Below are positions 1 to 9,539 of a stretch of 64,000 nt of DNA, one piece after another. Source of the DNA: Hermatobates lingyangjiaoensis (Eukaryota > Arthropoda > Insecta > Hemiptera > Hermatobatidae); assembly GCA_026182355.1 (NCBI GenBank), contig JAPFBL010000070.1:1635501-1699500 (forward strand), read 5' to 3'. How positions within the stretch are numbered: the first letter of the stretch is position 1; each line of letters opens with the position of its first letter. The translations under genes and the position numbers were made by a program. Under the pieces are notes generated by a model. It was not told the origin of the DNA. It ran no database searches and saw only the letters and a program-made list of their open reading frames with translations.

Positions 1-920
1 ATTTCAAGTCGTGTTGCAGAAATCTTCTTCAACATCTAAAAATCAACCAAGAGTGATTTCTTGAAGATATAATGCTTTTTCTAGTTTCATACCGAATTTA
101 TTGCAAAAGACTTTTGATGTGCTCTTCTAATATGTATGTTGTTTTTTTCTAAGATATTTATCTCTAATAATTTCAATTATTAGTAAGTATATCACCTATA
201 TTTCGACTCATCAAATATTTGTAGTAAGATGATAAATAACACAAAACTATAACTGAATCACTAGAGAAGTAGTTTGAAATAGTAGCAGTTTTATGGAAGA
301 GAACAAAAAAATATCATTTACTTTCTTGGAAATTGCCAAAATTGTGGTTATAAAACACACCAAGAACAATAAGATAATAAGAACCATGAGGCATATATTA
401 AAGAGTATAATAAGTACGCTGATTACAACAGTTTTGCTAGATAACTATCCTTAACCCAGAACAGGTTTTAAAACAATAATTTCATATTTCGTGTATGAAG
501 TGAAATAGATGTATGCGTATGATATGAAATAAAAACATTATTGATTAATTAAGGGACTGATATTACGTCAATATGATAGAGAGATTAAAATAAAATCAGA
601 AATTAATTGAATGCCATCTCAATGGGTTTAACATTATATTTACTGATAATAAGGTTGAATTTAGGCCACTCCAGAGTTTTTATTATTATTATTATTTATA
701 AGTTAGTGTTTTTAATTTGTAAATTTTAGTTCCCCTTAGACGTCGTTTTTATAAATAAATGAATAATAGAAAAAAAAATAGGATTGAAGTAGTATTGATT
801 AACATCTGTTTCGGTTAAGAAGCATTTAATACAAGTAGGGAGCATTAAATTAGAATGAACTCATGTACGTTGACGTTGAAACTCTTTTAAAACTCTCTTG
901 TGGTACATAATCTCAAATTC
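1..920. other. AT-rich non-coding stretch
   Basis: No gene or recognisable element is seen. Open frames are short and interrupted on both strands. The sequence is AT-rich with homopolymer runs and a short TTA/ATT run near 680-700. Confidence 0.6.
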
Positions 921-971
921 TGAGGTAAAATGGATAAACCAACAAAATGTCTCCACGCAAATGAAGTTTTA

Positions 972-1010
972 TTCAACGCGTTTCGAACACTTTGTGTTTA
1001 TCATCAGGAA
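972..1010 (-). ncRNA. Hammerhead ribozyme, family M, left copy
   Basis: On the - strand CUGAUGA is followed by one extra U, a hairpin with AACAC/GUGUU paired (the first pair, A opposite C, is broken), GAAA, the self-complementary ACGCGU, U17, then GAA, which pairs with the UUC just before CUGAUGA. The layout is a type I hammerhead with a dimer-type stem III. One stem II mismatch separates it from the right copy. Confidence 0.6.
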
Positions 1011-1257
1011 GACACTATAATACAAATTATATCTAATTAGTTACAAAAATTAGAGTGAAATAATAAAATCCAATTAAGAGAATTCAAGACATACCCAAGG
1101 ATGTGGTAATGACGGGTTGGTCCAGTGAACTGGTTGTGTTCACTGGACCAACCCGTCAGTACCACATCCTTGGGTATGTCTTGAATTCTCTTAATTGAAT
1201 TTTATTATTTCACTCTAATTTTTGTAACTAATTAGATATAATTTGTACTATAGTGTC

Positions 1258-1296
1258 TTCCTGATGATGAACACAAAGTGTTCGAAACGCGTTGAA
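1258..1296 (+). ncRNA. Hammerhead ribozyme, family M, right copy
   Basis: CUGAUGA lies at 1261-1267, an extra U at 1268, stem II GAACAC/GUGUUC with loop AAA at 1269-1283 (6 bp, perfect), GAAA at 1284-1287, and palindromic stem III ACGCGU at 1287-1292. The predicted cleavage is after U1293. Stem I is UUC (1258-1260) with GAA (1294-1296). All core nucleotides expected for a type I hammerhead are present. The stem III can only form well between two molecules or as a very short hairpin, as known for Penelope-like elements. Confidence 0.7.
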
Positions 1297-1346
1297 TAAA
1301 ACTTCATTTGTGTGGAGACTTTTGTTGGTTTATCCATTTTACCTCA

Positions 1347-2190
1347 GAATGAGTAAATACCACACAATTACGGATTGCATAACTAATGATAATCTCAAAT
1401 CTAAGTTTGGGATTTTAAACTACTGAAACATGTCTAAGGCACATCTAGTGAAGAACATTTTGTATGATTTATGCAATATAAGGTCCTCATAGGCGCTGTG
1501 TATTCTTTGTGGTTGATCTACTGAACTAAACACTGTGATAGACTAGTGACTATGAGAGGCTCAAGTTTAAACTGTTTGGATTTTATCCAGAAAATTGAAA
1601 TAAGCCCCTAATATGCTAGAGCAGAAAGCGTAAACACTCTTATTAGAAAAACTAATTTTTTTTAACAAAAATTGTTGTTTAATGAACAATAACAACATTC
1701 GTAGAAAATAAATAATTATATAACAAACAATGAACATCTCTTCTTTATGATGATCAATATCAAAATTGTTCATATGTTTTGTGCTTGTCCAAAACATTGC
1801 TTTAAATTCTATGACTTTATATATTATATGTACAATGTAGCTATTTGTTTATTGCTTGAAAAAAAGCAAACAGACTAATTAAAACATTTAATTTACTATG
1901 TTAACATAATAAAAATATCAAACAGCTTGCAGTAATTGCTTTTGAATTGTTACAATTATCATCCTACTAATACTGTATTAAACTTAATGCAAAAAGAAAA
2001 AAAAACTTTTTTTAGTAATTTCGCTTAATTAATCAACATTTTTTTATAAAACCTCGAATTAAACTACTAATATTGTTAACTTACTAAAAAAGTGAAATTA
2101 CTAAAACGGGTATTAGACATTCGAGACATTGGACATTAGAAATGTGACATTAACCAAATCACTAAAACTATATATTTTAAGTTAATATTA
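1347..2190. other. Non-coding, no recognised element
   Basis: Near 1355-1385 there is a short match, in reverse orientation, to the ends of the repeats at 3424 and 8930 (the TACGGATT neighbourhood), so the family M element may extend slightly here. The rest is AT-rich with no convincing frame. Confidence 0.5.
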
Positions 2191-2478
2191 CAAGTAGATT
2201 TTAAAATAACATAAAAATTAACAACTTATACTAATTTATAATAATAAAGTCCGTTGCAGCTAATCACAAAAATTAAAACGGAACTTAGATCAAAATTTAG
2301 AATTATACCAGAAAAATATTTACAAGTTTACAAGTTTACAAGTAGATTTTAAAATAACATAAAAATTAACAACTTATACTAATTTATAATAATAAAGTCC
2401 GTTGCAGCTAATCACAAAAATTAAAACGGGACTTAGATCAACATTTAAAATTATACCAGAAAAATATTTACAAGTTCA
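2191..2478. repeat. Tandem direct repeat, 148-bp period
   Basis: Copy one (2191-2338) and copy two (2339-2478) are almost identical, with a few substitutions and a short CAAGTTTA duplication at the junction. Both are AT-rich and non-coding. This looks like a recent local tandem duplication. It has no hammerhead core. Confidence 0.85.
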
Positions 2479-3423
2479 TTTCAAAAATGTTTCATAGATA
2501 TTATTTTGTTATACATAACATTTTTTTGAATTTCTGCGAAAGTATTTCAGAGTTGCAAATTTAGCATATTTGTAATGTTGTTGCACTATTTTACTACAAT
2601 AATTCCTCTAAAAATAAATTACCCGAAATTTGATGTTCAACTTAGATCTAAGTCATTGTCATTATAATGCTAATAAAGCAGCATTGGAGTAATTTGATAT
2701 ATTAATTCAATAACAATATCGGAAAACTAGACAAGTAAAACTTCATTCTTAAGGAATAAGGAATAGACATTCCTTATACGTTAATTCCTTAATACGTTTA
2801 CAGATATTAAAAGTTAAAAATATTCTTTAGTAACATATAAATAATAAATTGAAACAAACAATCAAAATGATTAGTCATAGGTCACTAATAAACCAGCCTT
2901 TAAAAAGTATCACTGTTTTTTGTAGAAATGAATTCAATAATAACGTGTTATATATGCAGGCTACATGTAGTAAGTTCTTTCACATCGCTGTTTGATGCAG
3001 ATTACTGAAATAATTAATTCAATTTATGGTTAAACTATTCAGAAAGGTAACCGCTAGAGATTTTAGAAGGGCTTTTTTCAATGCGATATGACAGGGTAGT
3101 GCGCTGTTTTACGGACACCCTCTTATTTAACTTGATCCCTTCTATCGTAGGGTCGCAACCCCTATCCTTTTGCCAACATTCATCCTTTTTTTTTAGGTCT
3201 ACTTAATGGACCGTGAATTCCTTGCAGCCTACTCAATATTCTCAAACATAAGGATCAAACCTGATAAAAGAATTCTGTGAGAGCACTCCAGTAATATAAT
3301 CACAATTTTTATTCCAAGAATATTAAACCAACTTAATCTGTTCCAATAAGAACAGTTAAAAACAGTTTATATATATATTGATATATAATATATAAAGAAG
3401 GCAAATTGCTTTGTTTCTTTTTT
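2479..3423. other. AT-rich non-coding stretch
   Basis: Nothing recognisable is seen apart from a short TA-rich run around 3368-3395 just before the next repeat. Confidence 0.5.
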
Positions 3424-3617
3424 ATGTTAAGTCTCCACACATAAAAAAGAAGCTTTTATATTGTACGCATTTAGAACACTTCCAAATGAAGGAGTAGAGA
3501 ACCGACCAGAGTCGAGCATACAACACATTAGTTGTGAAATCCGTAATTGTGTGGTATTTACCCCAGTATGTATGACCAATATTGTGTCCACAAGACTTCA
3601 AAGTCAATCATCAGTTT
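3424..3617. repeat. Dispersed repeat, copy 1 of 2
   Basis: About 194 bp that recur in the same orientation at 4947-5140 with only a few differences. Read on the - strand, the module begins with CUGAUGA and a GACUU/AAGUC hairpin, but GAAA is missing, so it looks like a dead relative of the family M hammerhead module. It also shares the ATCCGTAATTGTGT block with the sequences near 1365 and 8935. The 61-aa frame on the - strand is a by-product. Confidence 0.75.
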
Positions 3618-4590
3618 ATGATTATTTTGGCAAATTCTGCGTTGGCAAAAGATGTTTAGAAAGGAAGGAAAATTCTAACAGTAACACTTAAATGTAAGAG
3701 ATATCAACAAACAGTAACATAATTCGCAGAATATGTATAATTACATATGCAACAAAGCAATGAAAATTCTTTTCTGATGAGAATAAATGTCAAAATATTG
3801 AATTGATTATTCATCAGTGTTTTTTCTTGTACTTGAACATACAAACTATTTCAGATCAATGGTAATAAATAACGAAAAAAACTAATATCAAAACAACGTA
3901 CTAACAAGTTATCAACCGTATTGGTGTCATTTATAATTTAGAAAACAAAACCTATTCTTCAATGCCAGCATCTCATAAATTATTTATTAAAAAATATATA
4001 TATAAAGGAGTTTTTATTTAGGGATATATAATAGTAAACCTACAAATTGCTATTGGGCAGGAAACGTATTCATACATCCTTTAAAATGTCATAACAACGA
4101 AATTGACTGTGACAGGTGAAATAGAATGCAGATATAGTGAACTATTGTTTGAATTGAACTATAATTACTTCATCTGCTCAAATATTTCATCCAGAAAGTT
4201 AATCAAAAATATTTATTCTCATTTTAGTTAGTTGTTATCATCAATCTATTGTAATATAACAATTGTACCAATCACGTTGGCCATTGTGTAGGTAATTGAA
4301 ATATTTGTAAAAAAATTATATATATTGAAAATCACTAAAAAAATAAATAATTTTTTTAAGAAACATAACGTCAACTAAAGGCTAAGAATTAAATAAAATG
4401 TAAGTAAAATAATATTTTGTATTTAAATTGAATATTTAGAAACAAGGCTTCACTTTCAATTGTCTGGTTTTCTTTAACAAATGTTACCAGATCATGTTCT
4501 ATCCCTATACATTCTCAGAAACTGTTTTCTACATTCGACAAAAAGACTTAAAACTTATTAGTAGAGTTTAAACTCTACTCTACCTTTGTC
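3618..4590. other. AT-rich non-coding stretch
   Basis: No gene, element or conserved motif was recognised on either strand. Confidence 0.5.
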
Positions 4591-4680
4591 ATACTCTCTC
4601 TCACTCTTTCTCCCTCTCTCTCTCTCTCTCTCACTCTCTCTCTTATATATAATATATATGTACTATATAATCACAATAAA
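4591..4680. repeat. TC-rich microsatellite with TA run
   Basis: A CT/TC simple repeat at about 4590-4642 runs into TATA-rich sequence that leads to the palindrome at 4697. Confidence 0.85.
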
Positions 4681-4741
4681 CACGTGATGAAACTAATGAA
4701 CGTATAAGCCACAAGGAAAAGTAAAAAAGCACAGAAAATAT

Positions 4742-4777
4742 GCTCTAAGGCCTTTCAATTATATGTCATCAGAGAGC
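4742..4777 (-). ncRNA. Hammerhead-like motif, family N, left copy
   Basis: Mirror copy of the motif at 4793-4828: GCUCU, CUGAUGA, an AU-rich short hairpin region, GAAA, palindromic AGGCCU, U17 and AGAGC. Stem I (5 bp) and stem III (6-nt palindrome) are perfect. Stem II is weak, so activity is uncertain. Confidence 0.5.
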
Positions 4778-4792
4778 AACTCATACTCTGTT

Positions 4793-4828
4793 GCTCTCTG
4801 ATGACATATAATTGAAAGGCCTTAGAGC
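4793..4828 (+). ncRNA. Hammerhead-like motif, family N, right copy
   Basis: CUGAUGA at 4798-4804 is preceded by GCUCU, which pairs perfectly with AGAGC at 4824-4828. GAAA is followed by AGGCCU (self-complementary) and U17. Stem II is only a short AU-rich stretch, the weak point of this copy. Confidence 0.5.
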
Positions 4829-4875
4829 ATATTTTCTGTGTTTTTTTACTTTTCCTTGTGGCTTATACGTTCATA

Positions 4876-4877
<2 letters not shown>

Positions 4878-4942
<65 letters not shown>
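4878..4942. repeat. (TA)n tract
   Basis: Uninterrupted or nearly uninterrupted TA dinucleotides separate the family N palindrome from the dispersed repeat at 4947. Comparable tracts bound most Penelope-derived modules in the window. Confidence 0.95.
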
Positions 4943-4943
<1 letters not shown>

Positions 4944-4946
4944 CTT

Positions 4947-5140
4947 ATGTTAAGTCTCCACACATAAAAAAGAAGCTTTTATATTGTACGCATCTAGAAC
5001 ACTTCCAAATGAAGGAGTAGAGAACCGACCAGAGTCGAGCATACAACACATTAGTTGTGAAATCCGTAATTGTGTGGTATTTACCCCAGTATGTATGACC
5101 AATATTGTGTCCACAAGACTTCAAAGTCAATCATCAGTTT
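4947..5140. repeat. Dispersed repeat, copy 2 of 2
   Basis: Second copy of the unit at 3424-3617, same orientation, about 98% identical by eye. It is bounded on the left by the (TA)n tract. See copy 1 for the remnant hammerhead features on the - strand. Confidence 0.75.
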
Positions 5141-5541
5141 ATTATATATCAATTTAGTCTAGATGTACAAAGTAAGTGTGTGCATACCGTTCATATATTA
5201 TATGGAATGTTTATATTATATGAATGTTATGTTGCTTTTTGTAACAAAATTTCTTGAAACTGTTCGTTATTTTAAACAACTGATCATATGACGATAATTT
5301 TGAAAAAAAATATTTATCTAATAATGGCACATTTTGTAAACATTTCATTGGGACACCCTTTCGTTATGATCTGTGTGTGTACTAATACGGACTACAGTTT
5401 GAAAACAGGCGGGTGACAAAACAATAAAATGATGTTTGTTATTTTGTTTACACGTTTAAATGTTTTTTAAAACAACAATAAAGATCTAAATTACAATGAT
5501 TTAAAGTGTGTTTACTTTTTTTGGGACATACTGTAGTGAAA
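5141..5541. other. Non-coding spacer
   Basis: Nothing recognised, AT-rich. Confidence 0.5.
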
Positions 5542-5781
5542 CATTCCCTCTTTTAGTCCTTAGTCTTCTGTGTCATCACTCTTCTGTAACATTCCCTCTT
5601 TTAGTCCTTAGTCTTCTGTGTCATCACTCTTCTGTAGCATTCCCTCTTTTAGTCCTTAGTCTTCTGTGCCATCACTCTTCTGTAACATTCCCTCTTTTAG
5701 TCCTTAGTCTTCTGTGTCATCACTCTTCTGTAACATTGCCTCTTTTAGTACTTAGTCTTCTGTGTCATCACTCTTCTGTCA
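5542..5781. repeat. 48-bp minisatellite, five copies
   Basis: Five head-to-tail units start at 5542, 5590, 5638, 5686 and 5734. They differ by single substitutions. Because 48 is divisible by three, a 92-aa frame stays open with a 16-residue repeat (FPLLVLSLLCHHSSVT), but I see no gene context and regard that frame as a by-product. Confidence 0.9.
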
Positions 5782-6867
5782 ACTAGTTTATTCAACATAC
5801 CAAACTATTAAAGATTTCCCCTTATTTCTAAATGCACTGTTAGTTTATGAACTTGCATAGATTATATAACATGGTTATATTCGACATATTGCATAAATTA
5901 CTCTTGAAACTTTAATAGGAGACAGCTACAAATTTTCCTGTAGACAGCTCAAAATAAAGATTAGAAGTTATTAAATTAGTATTTTAAATTAAAGTTATTC
6001 TATCTTTCTAAAAATTACTTAGGCACCTTCATTGCTCAACTTTAGTGATTGATGGAAACCGTTAGAAGTTAATACACTTGTTTATGTATAACACTCTTAA
6101 ACTTTGTAAGAGATTTATTTGAAACAGGTGATGGTTTTAGCTTGAAGAAAGTGTAGGATTAAAGTTAATGCTGTAAAAGAAATCACCTTGGCGCTAAACT
6201 TGAAGTCAGAACACCTCAAATAAAGAACTAATTGACTAGTGATCATCTGAAATTTAACCCTTTCAAGATTTTTAAGGGAAAAAAGTTAAAGAAACTTTGA
6301 TGGGAGTGGAATTCCCAAACAACCTTTCAACGAATTACACCAAATTAAAAGCTTTAGAGAAATGGACTGTTTTGATCAAAACAAAACAAACTTTTGCTCT
6401 GTTCGTGGTAAGCTGGTCGTTCAATCTTTCTTAATAGCAAGGTTGAAAACTAAAATAATTCACAGTAATAAGTTTATTTTGCTAAATATATATTCTGCTA
6501 TTAAAATAAAAAGCTTTTATCACTGACCTAGAACCGTTTGAATATTTTATTATAACAACAAAAAATATTTACTGGTAACAATTCGAAAGAAAATCAAATT
6601 GGCTTTGAACATCTGGAAATTATAAATATGTTCTAGTAAAAGTAGTTGCATAGTAATTGTGAACTACTGCCTGCGATTGTGAAAAATTACCAAAATCAGT
6701 GGTTCAAGAAAGTGTAGTATGTAATATTAGCATGACTCTCTATCTGTTACATCTACCAGTTTTATTGGTTTGTGACATAATTACCTGTAATTGGCTATAA
6801 TTTCCCCGATTTTTTCAATTTTTAATATAAAAAATATTATATATATATTTATATAAAAATATAAAAC
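5782..6867. other. AT-rich non-coding stretch
   Basis: No gene or element recognised on either strand. Confidence 0.5.
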
Positions 6868-7020
6868 AAGATTCTACAATAAAGACGTGAAATAACAATG
6901 ATCAAACCACAATTGGAAAATGGGAAAAAAACTGTGTTGGGCTTTTGAATCTGAAGAACACCGCTTGATACGGTTGAAGGATCTTATTTTTTTCCCTTAT
7001 TTACATATTGTAGTTTGATT
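6868..7020. mobile_element. Decayed family A hammerhead module pair
   Basis: A - strand remnant of the family A tail (about 6868-6930, with the GATCAAACCACAAT block) is followed by a + strand remnant (6940-7015). The + core reads CUGAAGA, then ACACCG/CGGUU and GAAGGAUCUU, so GAAA has become GAAG. A TA tract follows immediately. Confidence 0.6.
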
Positions 7021-7091
7021 ATATATATATATATATATAATATACAATAAAATAAAAAACGAAGGAAACACACAGAAAGACACAGACATAA

Positions 7092-7133
7092 CTCACATCG
7101 ATATTTCGACAATCGTCGTCATCAGGAGGTGCG
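7092..7133 (-). ncRNA. Hammerhead ribozyme, family B, left copy
   Basis: Mirror image of the copy at 7716-7757 and apparently identical in the core: CUGAUGA, extra C, stem II GAC/GUC with loop GAUU, GAAA, AUAU, C17. Stem I is the 8-nt GAUGUGAG strand against CGCACCUC with two mismatches. Confidence 0.7.
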
Positions 7134-7715
7134 AAGAGCGAAGAGTCCCGCAGGAAGACAGGGCGGTACTGAACTCGGAAACCGCCGCCAGTACCCCACC
7201 ACTTACCACCAAGCGGGGGAAGGGAGGGAAGGAAATGAAGAGCCAAATTAAGACGTAAAAGGAACGAGTAAAAATTATAACTATAAAAAATTATAAAAAA
7301 GTAGATAAATCAAATTAAAATTAATAAAAATAATAAATATATATTATATATATGCCTTGAGGCATACATATGCTTACTTGATGCTCGCTCTTCCCCCGGA
7401 CTCAACCTCAACCGATAATTTATTTATGATTTATTTATTTATTTATTATTTTTTATTTATTTATTTATTATTTTTTATTTATTTATTTATTATTTTTTAG
7501 TTTACTTTTTATTTATTATTTTTATTAATTTTAATTTGATTTATCTACTTTTTTATAATTTTTTATAGTTATAATTTTTACTCGTTCCTTTTACGTCTTA
7601 ATTTGGCTCTTCATTTCCTTCCCTCCTTTCCCCCGCTTGGTGGTAAGTGGTGGGGTACTGGCTGCGGTTTCCGAGTTCAGTACCGCCCTGTCTTCCTGCG
7701 GGACTCTTCGCTCTT

Positions 7716-7757
7716 CGCACCTCCTGATGACGACGATTGTCGAAATATCGATGTGAG
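7716..7757 (+). ncRNA. Hammerhead ribozyme, family B, right copy
   Basis: CUGAUGA at 7724-7730, an extra C at 7731, stem II GAC/GUC around GAUU at 7732-7741, GAAA at 7742-7745, self-complementary AUAU at 7745-7748 and C17 at 7749, with cleavage predicted between 7749 and 7750. Stem I pairs CGCACCUC (7716-7723) with GAUGUGAG (7750-7757), six of eight positions, with a mismatch at the third pair as in families D and J. Confidence 0.75.
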
Positions 7758-7811
7758 TTATGTCTGTGTCTTTCTGTGTGTTTCCTTCGTTTTTTATTTT
7801 ATTGTAAAAAA

Positions 7812-7827
7812 GTCCGCTGGACCGTTT
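7812..7827 (+). other. 3'-terminal GUCC/GGAC hairpin
   Basis: GTCC and GGAC flank a 3-nt loop, followed by CGTTT, about 55 nt downstream of the family B hammerhead cleavage site and just before a TA tract. The same arrangement is at 37303 (+), 35985 (+), and on the - strand near 7883, 30150 and 36461. Confidence 0.55.
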
Positions 7828-7859
7828 CTTTTAATTGTGGTATATATATATATATATAT

Positions 7860-8075
7860 ATACACTTTTTCATTGGAAATACGATCCAAAACGGACAAAT
7901 ATAGTTCAATATAGAAAAAGAACATAGAGAAATCAAAAGAACACACTTACAGTCTCTAATTTTTGGTTTGAACCGTCTTCAGGAGACATAAGAGAGGGAA
8001 ACCAAGCGCACTGGTTCAGAGACGGTTGGAGACCGTGTGTTCTTTTGATTTCTCTATGTTTCTTTTTCTATATTG

Positions 8076-8084
<9 letters not shown>
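7860..8084. mobile_element. Family C hammerhead module with inverted ends
   Basis: Arms 7899-7949 (-) and 8034-8084 (+) are reverse complements enclosing a - strand hammerhead relative (7952-7986). In that copy GAAA has become AAAA (G12 to A in a CpG), so it should be inactive. The - strand GUCC/GGAT hairpin lies at about 7884-7896. A long TA tract follows at 8085-8130. Confidence 0.7.
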
Positions 8085-8118
<34 letters not shown>

Positions 8119-8139
8119 AATATATATATATAAAACTAA

Positions 8140-8310
8140 TGTATCAACCGTTTGGTAGAATAATTTTATTATTTAATCATAATTTGGTCATTTTTCTAGG
8201 TTCAAATATCAAACTCTCCTTGCCGACGTTTCGATTTTATTGGCCTACAAACAAGGATAATACGAAATCACATATTAACATCCAACATATAAACAACATC
8301 AAAATGGATT
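8140..8310 (-). mobile_element. Solo family L hammerhead-like remnant
   Basis: On the - strand the block AATCGAAACGTCGGCAAGG (near 8219-8238) has GAAA, the self-complementary ACGU, C17 and a stem I strand. CAAGG could pair with CCTTG upstream near 8254. No clear CUGANGA is present, so this is a degenerate or divergent hammerhead. Similar blocks lie at 30000-30080 and 48410-48580. Confidence 0.45.
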
Positions 8311-8960
8311 GTTACAACTTATGAATATTATAAGCAAAAATACAAAATCTTAATCCAAGTATTAAGGGAAAGAATTAAGTATTAAGTATTAATTTTACCC
8401 AAGTATTAATGTTTGGGTAAATACCGAGCAAACACCGAGAATATATCAGTAATTTTTTGCACACATAAAATTATAAATTTAAAGAAAACAAAGACTGAAC
8501 TGTTTGCAACTTTCTCCTTGGTAAAGACAGAATAAACAAGCAGAAGGTGGATTTTGTGGTTGCTAATGAAGCTGAAGTCATTAAAAATGAAGGTCTATCT
8601 CACCCACAATTTGAGCGAGCCTTCTCAGTAAATTATGCATTTCAATGCTTTTAGTTTAACCTGCATAAATTATTAAACCCACGATATATTGTTTCATTAA
8701 AGAATTGCTCATTTTATAGAGTAATTTGCTCTTTTGCATATTAATATTGAAAAATTTCTTTTATTATTTCAGATTTTATGACAATTTAAAATCATTTCAT
8801 GGCTAATATCATTGAAATTCATACAGATAACTGAAATATGTTTTCCGAGTCATAGCTCATAAAGAATAAAACTGAGAAAATCTAAATGTGCTTATACTCA
8901 GCGACGTCATTCGTATTTCTCAGTAGTTGTGCAATCCGTAATTGTGTAGTATTTAATCAT
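8311..8960. other. AT-rich non-coding stretch
   Basis: Nothing recognised until a short match to the 3424/4947 repeat at about 8930-8960. Confidence 0.5.
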
Positions 8961-9225
8961 AGAGGAGTAAAACTATAATACAAAGTTTCCACATAATTAT
9001 TCAAATTACGCGTTTCAAACACTTTGTGTTCATTATCAGGTAAACTTGCAATGGAATCAGTGGGAAAGACACAACTGTTGAACCTGTTCCAGTTCAACGG
9101 TTGTCTGTCCTTCACTGCTTTCATTGAAAGTATACCTGATAATGAAAATGAAGTGTTTGAAACACATAGTTTGAAAAAAAAAGGCTTTTTCTTTGTTGAG
9201 ACCTTGTATTATCGTTTTACCCACG
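8961..9225. repeat. Palindromic family M-like pair, decayed
   Basis: Arms at about 8970-9087 (-) and 9104-9222 (+) are divergent reverse complements. Both contain degraded family M cores: on the + side CUGAUAA (G8 changed), a hairpin region, then GUUUGAAACACAU. Identity between arms is visibly lower than in the 921-1346 pair, so this pair is older. Confidence 0.6.
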
Positions 9226-9539
9226 TATTATTTATATATACGTGTGTTTAGTGGAGAGGGAGTATATATTGGCACCAAGAAGTTTCATCTGAAGCTACAG
9301 TGAAATAAAAATGTTGTAACGGGCAGATATGTCATATTTATACCCAACGATCTAAGGCGACTAATTAAAGTAACATGTTCCAAGATAGATTAAGTAAAAG
9401 AAAACGATATTTGTTCAATGTCTTATATCAACGATATGAAAACAAAAACTATTAGCACAGGTGATAAAACCCAAACAAAAATAAACAAAGTAAGTAAACA
9501 ACAGATACACTAAGAGACTAAAATAAATAAAAGGAATAA
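9226..9539. other. Putative 3' untranslated region of the PLE pseudogene
   Basis: An A-rich stretch on the + strand directly downstream (in - strand sense) of the endonuclease stop codon. It joins the PLE coding remnant to the family M-like palindrome. No further motif was seen. Confidence 0.4.

Larger units (their letters stand above)
921..1346. repeat. Palindromic hammerhead pair, family M
   Basis: Left arm 921-1130 and right arm 1138-1346 are near-perfect reverse complements around a 7-nt loop. Each arm carries a hammerhead-like motif (- strand on the left, + strand on the right), so the two 3' ends point outward. The arms hold no long frame. I infer two copies of a Penelope-like terminal module joined head to head. 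Arm identity is high, which suggests they formed in one event. Confidence 0.8.
4697..4874. repeat. Palindromic hammerhead pair, family N
   Basis: Left arm 4697-4780 and right arm 4790-4874 are reverse complements with a 9-nt loop, followed by a long TA tract. Each arm holds a hammerhead-like core and the 3' ends point outward. The arms differ by about one base in the poly-A/T part. Confidence 0.8.
7045..7804. repeat. Large palindrome, family B Penelope-like termini
   Basis: Left arm 7045-7339 (-) and right arm 7511-7804 (+) are nearly identical reverse complements of about 295 bp. Each translates for the same 65 residues with only about two substitutions, and each holds a hammerhead close to its outer end. 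The 170-bp centre contains an ATTT-rich simple repeat and a small palindrome (GCCTTGAGGC) near 7355. A (TA)n tract lies outside each arm. The frames through the arms are probably untranslated terminal sequence, not protein. Confidence 0.85.

Noticed and set aside
5542..5781. CRISPR-like regular repeat
   Set aside because: Units are contiguous 48-bp copies with no unique spacers, and the sequence is eukaryotic.
5508..5786. 92-aa frame with a 16-residue repeat
   Set aside because: It is the translation of a 48-bp minisatellite; the period is a multiple of three, so the frame stays open by chance.
7019..7914. Conserved ~65-residue protein encoded on both strands (MALHFLPSLPPLGG...)
   Set aside because: The two frames are the two arms of one palindrome and include the hammerhead; identity reflects DNA duplication, and the ends are (TA)n translations.
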